A DNA stretch of 10,740 nucleotides, taken from the NCBI GenBank assembly GCA_002455425.1, contig DKKT01000060.1, positions 1 to 10,740 on the forward strand. The letters are read 5' to 3'. The notes beneath the pieces are model-generated. The model searched no databases. It was not told where the DNA came from and was given only the letters and a program-made list of their open reading frames with translations. Origin of the DNA: Chthonomonas sp. UBA6659 (GTDB lineage Bacteria > Armatimonadota > Fimbriimonadia > Fimbriimonadales > Fimbriimonadaceae). Numbering within the stretch: position 1 is the first letter of the stretch; each line of letters begins with the position of its first letter. The translations under genes were made by a program, and so were the position numbers. Positions 6,558 to 10,740 of the stretch are shown here, piece after piece.

Positions 6558-9500
6558 ATGAAAGCGATGTTTCCAGGGATTCGTGCGCGTGCCGCTCTGG
6601 TGCTCGGAGCGCTGGTGCTCTGCTCCTTGGGAGCCCAAGCCCAGATCGACGCCCTTGGTCAAGCCTGGATGCAGCGCTACAACGGAGCCGCCAACCAGCA
6701 GGACTCCGCATCGGCGCTCGCAAGCGACCCGTCCGGGAACGTCCTCATCGCCGGTCAAGCGATCGTGTCGTCCGGCCAGCCGGCGGACATGGTGGTCGGC
6801 AAGTACTCCGGCACCGGACAACGTCTTTGGGTAGCCACCTACAACGGCGGGGCCGGAAACGAGAGCGTGGCCTCCGCGATCGGCTCCGACGCCCTCGGCA
6901 ACATCTACGTCGCGGGCAGTTCCGGTGGAGACATCGTAGTCCTCAAGTACACGCCCGCAGGCTCGCGTCAATGGGCGATGCGCTACGAGGACACCAGCAC
7001 CGGGTACTCCACTCCGGCCGGGATCGCGGTCGACTCAGCCGGCAACGTCACCGTCGCCGCGACGACCGCCCAAGATTCGTCGCGATCATCCGACATCCTC
7101 ATTCTTCGCTACTCCACGTCGGGCGTTCTAAACTGGGTGGTCCGCGCCGACGGCGCGGCGGCCGGTAACGATAGTGCCGAAGCGATCTCACTCGACAGTC
7201 AGGGCAACGTCGTCGTGGTCGGTACGTCCTGGGGAGGCGACGCCGGCGACTTCGACATCGTCGTCCTCAAGTACAGCCCCACGGGTGCACCCCTCTGGAA
7301 CTATCGCTACAACGGGATCGGCATCTGGGACGAGGCTCGCAGCCTCGCGGTCGATCCGACGGGCAACATCTACGTCGGCGGCTTCACCCAGGGCTTTTGG
7401 GCCCTCTTGAAGTTCTCTCCGACCGGAAGCTTGCTCTGGTCGTTACTGGAACCGGCGGGAACCGGCGAGATCGCCGATCTCGCCCTCGACGGCGCCGGCA
7501 ACGTTCTCGTGGTCGGGTCCGAGGACTACGGCCAGAACCCCTACAGCTACGATTTCGGCATCGCCAAGTACACAGCCGCCGGATCGCGCGTCTGGAGTAG
7601 GACTTACAACGGCCCGAACGGGGGAGTCGACGCGGCTCATGACGTGGCCGTCGATAGCGCCGGAAGCGCCTACGTGTCGGGATACTCGTCCGCCGATCTC
7701 CTCGACAACCGGGGTGAAATCGCGATCGTGAAGTACGACCAGAACGGTGTCGCGCTGTGGAACGAACGATTCAGCCCGTCCGGCACCGGCTATGTGTTTC
7801 CGGCAGGCATGGTCCTCTTCAATGACGGCAGTCTCGTCCTCGGGGCTTCGACGGTCGGCGAGTCGACCAACTCCGACGACCTCGTCCTCACCAAATACAA
7901 CCAAAACGGCACCCTCAATCTCTCGATCTCCCCGAGCGCGGCGAACGTTGGCGACACGATCACCGGGACGATCTCCCTCATCGGATCCGCGCCGACCGGT
8001 GGCGCGACGATCACGCTCGAGAGCACGAATCCGGAGGCGGCGACCGTCCCGGCGACCGTCTTCATTCCCGGCGGCCAAGCTTCGGCCACGTTCAGCGTCG
8101 CGACCTTCGACGTGGAGACGGACACCGCGATCACCTTCAACGCCTCCTATCTGAATCAGGTCAGCTCGGCGAACCTACTGCTCAGGCGGACGTGGGTCCA
8201 GTCGGTGACCCTTGATGCGTTCCATGTCGTGGGCGGCGACGCTCGCCTCGGCACCGTGACCCTCGTCCGACCTGCTCCGAGCGGAGGTATCGAGGTTCAA
8301 CTCTCGAGTTCGAGCCCGATCACGGCCGGCGTGCCCGAGACCGTCCTCGTTACCGAGGGCGAAACGAGCGAGACGTTTGTCGTCACCACTGCCGCAGTGA
8401 GCGCGGATGTCCCGGTCCTGGTGACTGCGGCCGCCAACGGCGGTAGCCGATCGGTGCCGCTGCTTGTCCGTCCCCCGATTCTCCAAGGGGTCGCCGTGCC
8501 CAACGTCGTCTCCAGCGGCTCGACCGTTCGGGGCACCATCGCCCTCAACTACAATGCCCCGTCTGGCGGGCTCCAGGTCGACCTCGTCAGCTCGAACCCG
8601 GCCGCGCTCTCGGTTCCGACTTCGGTCCTGGTTCCGGCCGGCACGAACCGTCTCGACTTCAATGCCTCGGGGCTCGACGTGGGCCAGCCGACCGCTGTGG
8701 TGGTCACCGCTTCGGCCCAGTCCGTGAGTCGCACCGCCGATGTGACAGTGATGCCTGAACTCCTCAGCGATCTTGTCATCGCCAGCCCCAACATCATCGG
8801 AGGCAACGACCTGATTGCCACAGTGGTCCTGACTCGACCGGCACCCGCCGGTGGCCTGGCCATCACGATGACGACCCTGGAGCCACTCCTCTGTGAGGTC
8901 TCGAACGTCGTCGTGCCCGAGGGGCTGACCGCGTTCGATGTCTCGATCCCGACGAACGGCGTCAGCGAGTTGACCGGCGTGACGATCATGGCTTCGGAGG
9001 GTCGCTCGACGAAGGCCGCCGACGGTGTCCTGGATGCAGCAAGTCTCGTGATGGTCAACCTCGATCCCCGAGTCGTACCGGCCGGCACCCGCTCGACCGG
9101 ATCGGCCGTTCTCAATGGGGAGGCACCCCCCAGCGGCATTGTGGTGAGCCTGGCGAGCAACAATGTGGCCGCCAGCGTGCCCGCAACCGTGACAATCGGG
9201 GCCGGCCAGCGCTCCGCAACGTTCCCGATCACGACGCTGTCGTCGCGGAACGCCAACGTGACGATCACGGCGAACGCCGGCAAGGGCCCCGTGACCGCGA
9301 TCTTGACCGTAACGACCCTGCGGATCTCCTCGCTCGCACTGAGCAGCACCTCGACACGCGGTGGCGTGGGCGCACCACGCCTCACGATCCGGCTCTCATC
9401 GAATGCTCCTGTCGGCGGGATGCCGATCCGCTTGACCTCGAGCGATCCCGCCGCCTACTTCGACGCGACGAACGTGACCATCCCTGCCGGACGAAACGTC

Positions 9501-9608
9501 CTCGTGGTCACCGTGCGCACCCGCTCCGTCACCGCCACCAAGTCGGTGACGCTGGGCGCCTATCTCGGTTCGGTCGGACGAACGATCCGGTTGTCGGTGA
9601 CCCGCTAG
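6558..9608 (+). CDS. Secreted modular protein: eight SBBP-type propeller blades plus six Ig-like repeats
   Basis: A protein of about 1016 residues. ATG 6558 starts a typical Sec signal peptide (MKAMFPGIRARAALVLGALVLCSLGAQA, cleavage after residue 28, mature Q-I-D). ATG 6483 is in frame, 25 residues earlier, and close to a GATAAT box, but would bury the signal under a polar extension. Residues 38-450 hold eight SBBP-type blades with 'D..GNIYVAG' strands (Gly at 60, 114, 162, 216, 269, 314, 369 and 424). Between them are '...D.VVLKYS.TG..LW..RYNG' strands. Residues 452-1016 hold six Ig-like repeats. No transmembrane anchor, sortase motif or PEP-CTERM is seen at the C-terminus, which ends 'GRTIRLSVTR'. 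The protein is Cys-poor and rich in Ser, Thr, Val and Gly, as expected for an exported beta-rich stalk. A likely role is surface adhesion or binding; no catalytic residues are recognised. It is divergent from another secreted protein and overlaps the stop of mqnD by 4 bp. Confidence 0.82.
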   Translation: MKAMFPGIRARAALVLGALVLCSLGAQAQIDALGQAWMQRYNGAANQQDSASALASDPSGNVLIAGQAIVSSGQPADMVVGKYSGTGQRLWVATYNGGAGNESVASAIGSDALGNIYVAGSSGGDIVVLKYTPAGSRQWAMRYEDTSTGYSTPAGIAVDSAGNVTVAATTAQDSSRSSDILILRYSTSGVLNWVVRADGAAAGNDSAEAISLDSQGNVVVVGTSWGGDAGDFDIVVLKYSPTGAPLWNYRYNGIGIWDEARSLAVDPTGNIYVGGFTQGFWALLKFSPTGSLLWSLLEPAGTGEIADLALDGAGNVLVVGSEDYGQNPYSYDFGIAKYTAAGSRVWSRTYNGPNGGVDAAHDVAVDSAGSAYVSGYSSADLLDNRGEIAIVKYDQNGVALWNERFSPSGTGYVFPAGMVLFNDGSLVLGASTVGESTNSDDLVLTKYNQNGTLNLSISPSAANVGDTITGTISLIGSAPTGGATITLESTNPEAATVPATVFIPGGQASATFSVATFDVETDTAITFNASYLNQVSSANLLLRRTWVQSVTLDAFHVVGGDARLGTVTLVRPAPSGGIEVQLSSSSPITAGVPETVLVTEGETSETFVVTTAAVSADVPVLVTAAANGGSRSVPLLVRPPILQGVAVPNVVSSGSTVRGTIALNYNAPSGGLQVDLVSSNPAALSVPTSVLVPAGTNRLDFNASGLDVGQPTAVVVTASAQSVSRTADVTVMPELLSDLVIASPNIIGGNDLIATVVLTRPAPAGGLAITMTTLEPLLCEVSNVVVPEGLTAFDVSIPTNGVSELTGVTIMASEGRSTKAADGVLDAASLVMVNLDPRVVPAGTRSTGSAVLNGEAPPSGIVVSLASNNVAASVPATVTIGAGQRSATFPITTLSSRNANVTITANAGKGPVTAILTVTTLRISSLALSSTSTRGGVGAPRLTIRLSSNAPVGGMPIRLTSSDPAAYFDATNVTIPAGRNVLVVTVRTRSVTATKSVTLGAYLGSVGRTIRLSVTR
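6669..7907 (+). repeat. Eight SBBP-type beta-propeller blade repeats (protein level)
   Basis: Each unit is 45-55 residues and reads roughly 'YNG....D.A..IAVD..GNVYVAG.......D..VLKYS..G..LW'. The conserved Gly of the outer 'GNxxVxG' strand is at residues 60, 114, 162, 216, 269, 314, 369 and 424 of the protein starting at 6558. The repeats are diverged at DNA level, so they are old and not a recent tandem duplication. Eight units could close one propeller. Confidence 0.75.
7911..9605 (+). repeat. Six Ig-like repeats with a 94-95 residue period (protein level)
   Basis: The repeated core is 'VGG....GTV.L..PAPSGG..V.L.SSNP....VP..V.VPAG..S..F.V.T' followed by a closing beta strand. The conserved GG (S-G in repeat 5) begins at residues 481, 576, 670, 765, 859 and 953, giving spacings of 95, 94, 95, 94 and 94. 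The local versions are APTGGATI, APSGGIEV, APSGGLQV, APAGGLAI, APPSGIVV and APVGGMPI. The near-invariant period supports a rod of identical folds. Repeat 4 is more diverged and carries the only Cys in this part. Confidence 0.75.
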
Positions 9609-10495
9609 TCCACGACCTCGATCGGCGTCGCGGGAACGACGCCGATCGAAGCCCCTTTCTCCAGGAAGAGCCTGATCGCGCGCACGCCCTCTTCGCCCAT
9701 GTCGAGGGTGCGCTCGTTGACATACATCCCGACGAACTCATCGCTGGTCGCGCTGTCCATCCCACGCGCGAACTGAAGGGCATACTCAAGCGCCTCGGTG
9801 CGGTGGGTCAGTCCGGCGGTGATGCTCTCGCGCATGCAGCGGCTGATCTCACGAACCGCCTCAGCACCCAAGTCCTTGCGAACGACGTTGACGCCGAGCG
9901 GAAGCGGGAGCCCGGTGCGGCCCTTCCACCAACGCCCGAGGTCTTCGGTGAGCTCCAACCCTTCCTTCGCGTAGGTCAGCTGCCCTTCGTGAATGATCAG
10001 TCCGGCTGCAAACCGACCTTCGCGGATCGCAGGAATGATCTCGTCGAACGGCACCACCTCGAACTTCGGGACGACGAAGCGCGCCTCCGTCGGGCGCGAG
10101 GGCACACCGACGCCGACCGGCACCTTTGCGCCGAGCGTTTCCGCAAAGTAGAGGTTGAGGGCGAGGAAGGCGGACGTGAGCAGCCCCGGGACGGCGATCG
10201 TCGTTTCGAGGAGCTCCTCGGGCGAGAGCTGGCGTGGACCGACGATCATCGGCCCATAGTCGTCGCCGAACGAGCCACCATGGCGCAGCAGCGCGTACCG
10301 ATCGGCGACGTACGCGAACGTATGGACGCTGACCGCGCTTGATTCAAGCCGCCCTTCCATCGCCCATTCGTTCAAAGTCTGAATGTCCCGGAGGATGTGT
10401 TCGAACTCGAAGTCGGACTTTACGGGGCCTTTGGCCAGGCCCCAAAACATGAACGCGTCGTCGGAATCGGGGGAGTGGCCGAGCCGAATCTTCAT
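9605..10495 (-). CDS. mqnD: 1,4-dihydroxy-6-naphthoate synthase (futalosine pathway)
   Basis: A 296-residue MqnD, close to the usual family length. It is the cytoplasmic enzyme that converts cyclic dehypoxanthine futalosine to 1,4-dihydroxy-6-naphthoate in the alternative (futalosine) route to menaquinone. Family motifs are SPDSDDAFMFW (8-18), 'AVSVHTFAYVADRYALL' (54-70), GSFGDDYGPMIV (74-85), 'AVPGLLTSAFLAL' (101-113), 'AGLIIHEGQLTYAKEGL' (164-180) and 'DLGRWWKGRTGLPLPLGVNVVRKDL' (185-209). The HEGQ histidine (His169) matches the residue proposed as catalytic in the Thermus enzyme. The fold is a periplasmic-binding-protein-like two-lobed structure without a signal peptide. ATG 10495 gives the standard 'MKIRLGHSPDSDD' start; the 18 upstream codons in frame run into a terminator hairpin and are rejected. 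Other mqn genes are not in the window. Its stop shares a CTAG with the stop of the convergent gene. Confidence 0.95.
   Translation of the reverse strand: MKIRLGHSPDSDDAFMFWGLAKGPVKSDFEFEHILRDIQTLNEWAMEGRLESSAVSVHTFAYVADRYALLRHGGSFGDDYGPMIVGPRQLSPEELLETTIAVPGLLTSAFLALNLYFAETLGAKVPVGVGVPSRPTEARFVVPKFEVVPFDEIIPAIREGRFAAGLIIHEGQLTYAKEGLELTEDLGRWWKGRTGLPLPLGVNVVRKDLGAEAVREISRCMRESITAGLTHRTEALEYALQFARGMDSATSDEFVGMYVNERTLDMGEEGVRAIRLFLEKGASIGVVPATPIEVVD
9618..9659 (+). terminator. Strong hairpin inside the mqnD 3' end; probable terminator of the propeller/Ig gene
   Basis: TCGATCGGCGTCG (9618-9630) and CGACGCCGATCGA (9637-9649) are perfect 13-bp inverted arms around a CGGGAA loop. They begin 10 bp past the TAG at 9606-9608. 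On the plus strand the stem is followed by AGCCCCTTTCT, a short, imperfect U-tract. On the minus strand no U-run follows, so the structure favours terminating the plus-strand gene. It is encoded in the last residues of MqnD (within 'VVPATPIEVVD'). Confidence 0.55.
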
Positions 10496-10501
10496 GACCA
10501 G

Positions 10502-10507
10502 AGCGTA
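10502..10507 (-). promoter_or_regulatory. mqnD: TANNNT box 6 nt upstream of mqnD (possible leaderless promoter)
   Basis: Read on the minus strand: TACGCT, CTGGTC, then ATG 10495. No Shine-Dalgarno is present in the 20 nt before the ATG. A strong minus-strand terminator ends immediately upstream (10517), so mqnD needs its own promoter in this short gap, and this box is the only candidate. Confidence 0.4.
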
Positions 10508-10516
10508 CCCGTGAGG

Positions 10517-10553
10517 AAAAAAACGGGCTTGGTCGATCAGGAAGACCAAGCCC
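10517..10553 (-). terminator. Canonical Rho-independent terminator (minus strand) upstream of mqnD
   Basis: Read on the minus strand, GGGCTTGGTC (10553-10544), a 9-nt loop and GACCAAGCCC (10534-10525) form a perfect 10-bp GC-rich stem. One G and then seven Ts follow (10523-10517). On the plus strand no T-run follows the stem, so direction is clear. It must end a minus-strand transcript coming from beyond 10553, which means an RNA or gene lies to the right. Confidence 0.85.
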
Positions 10554-10740
10554 CAGGGATATTGAGAGGGAACGGCTTATTAACGTTCTCGAAGAGAGGA
10601 TGCGGTGGGCGGGCCCGTGATACACGGGCCTCTCTTCCCGAAGCGGGCAGGTTTCATCGTCGAGCGGGGGAGGAGGCGAGGGATGCTCGGGTTGCGTGGA
10701 GAGACCCCCCTCCGTCTCGCGGGAGCGGGCCACCTCCCCC
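10554..10740. other. Hairpin-rich stretch at the right edge, gene content unresolved
   Basis: No recognisable protein is encoded here. A compound stem is visible: GAAGAGAG (10591-10598) pairs with CTCTCTTC (10630-10637), and inside it GCCCGTG (10613-10619) pairs with CACGGGC (10623-10629) around an ATA loop. The two helices are contiguous on one side, with a 14-nt bulge on the other. A small CCCG-AAG-CGGG hairpin follows (10637-10647), and GGGGGAGG (10666-10673) can pair with CCTCCCCC at the edge. The minus-strand terminator at 10517-10553 implies minus-strand transcription through this region. One minus-strand frame is open from the edge to tandem stops (TAA TAA, 10582-10577), 24 nt before the terminator stem, but its Pro/Arg-rich translation is not recognisable. 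The region could be a small structured RNA, a 3' UTR, or the leader of the plus-strand start at 10683. Confidence 0.4.
10683..10740 (+). CDS. Possible start of a plus-strand gene, cut by the window edge
   Basis: AGGAGG (10671-10676) lies 6 nt before ATG 10683, ideal Shine-Dalgarno geometry. The frame is open to the end of the window (19 codons, MLGLRGETPLRLAGAGHLP). The residues are not recognisable and the purine-rich context could produce this by chance. The strong minus-strand terminator at 10517-10553 argues for transcription in the opposite direction, so this is only a candidate. Confidence 0.22.
   Translation, partial: MLGLRGETPLRLAGAGHLP

Noticed and set aside
7443..9385. Long minus-strand open frames opposite the Ig-like repeats
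   Set aside because: They are antisense to a regular protein-level repeat structure and their translations lack recognisable features.
6558..9608. Lipoprotein assignment for either secreted protein
   Set aside because: The Cys residues in both signal peptides (LVLC and GALC) lack Gly, Ala or Ser at -1, so no lipobox is formed.
10571..10580. AACGGCTTAT on the plus strand, resembling the 3' conserved region of RNase P RNA
   Set aside because: The accompanying ACAGAA and GAGGAAAGTCC core elements of RNase P RNA are missing, so the match is probably chance.
10344..10733. Minus-strand frame of 129 codons overlapping the mqnD start
   Set aside because: It runs through a strong intrinsic terminator and overlaps conserved mqnD codons in another frame; the Pro/Arg/Ser-rich translation is not protein-like.
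1..10740. CRISPR array, insertion sequence, prophage or tRNA
   Set aside because: I saw no direct repeats with spacers, transposase or phage motifs, terminal inverted repeats, or a tRNA-like cloverleaf with GGTTCRANNCC.

Overview
The window is GC-rich, densely coding bacterial chromosome with seven recognisable protein genes. There are no tRNA or rRNA genes, insertion sequences, CRISPR arrays or prophage genes. Three things point tentatively to Armatimonadota (Fimbriimonadia-like), with Deinococcota-like lineages as an alternative: an MqnD enzyme of the futalosine menaquinone route, a modular secreted protein joining SBBP propeller blades to Ig-like repeats built on a 'PAPSGG ... VPAG' pattern, and several starts with a TANNNT box 5-6 nt upstream instead of a Shine-Dalgarno. 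This placement rests on remembered resemblance, not on a search.

Left part (37-4581): a seven-bladed WD40 protein (minus strand) is divergent from mutS2 (plus strand) across a 75-bp promoter region. mutS2 is full length, with ATPase, coiled coil, a KOW-like stretch and an Smr domain. After it on the same strand come a 93-residue double-CXXC zinc-ribbon protein and an Anbu-type proteasome-like protease whose predicted N-terminal nucleophile is Ser rather than Thr.

Middle (4583-9608): two divergently transcribed exported proteins share a roughly 180-bp promoter region. The minus-strand one is a 597-residue secreted protein ending in an InlB-B-repeat-like domain. The plus-strand one is about 1016 residues: signal peptide, eight SBBP-type blades and six Ig-like repeats with a very regular 94-95 residue period. 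Both have a signal-peptidase site followed by Q-I-D, and they look like surface or secreted proteins.

Right part (9605-10740): mqnD lies on the minus strand, its stop overlapping the stop of the propeller/Ig gene within a CTAG. Upstream of it is a textbook minus-strand intrinsic terminator, then a roughly 190-bp hairpin-rich stretch whose gene content is unresolved.

Gene ends are unusually tight: one convergent pair is 1 bp apart and the other overlaps by 4 bp. In both, a strong perfect inverted repeat sits inside the 3' coding end of one partner, where it could terminate the opposing transcript. The genes do not form one obvious pathway. I see no strong evidence for a new multi-gene system; the points most worth a second look are the Ser-type Anbu, the coding-embedded hairpins, the apparent leaderless starts and the structured right edge.
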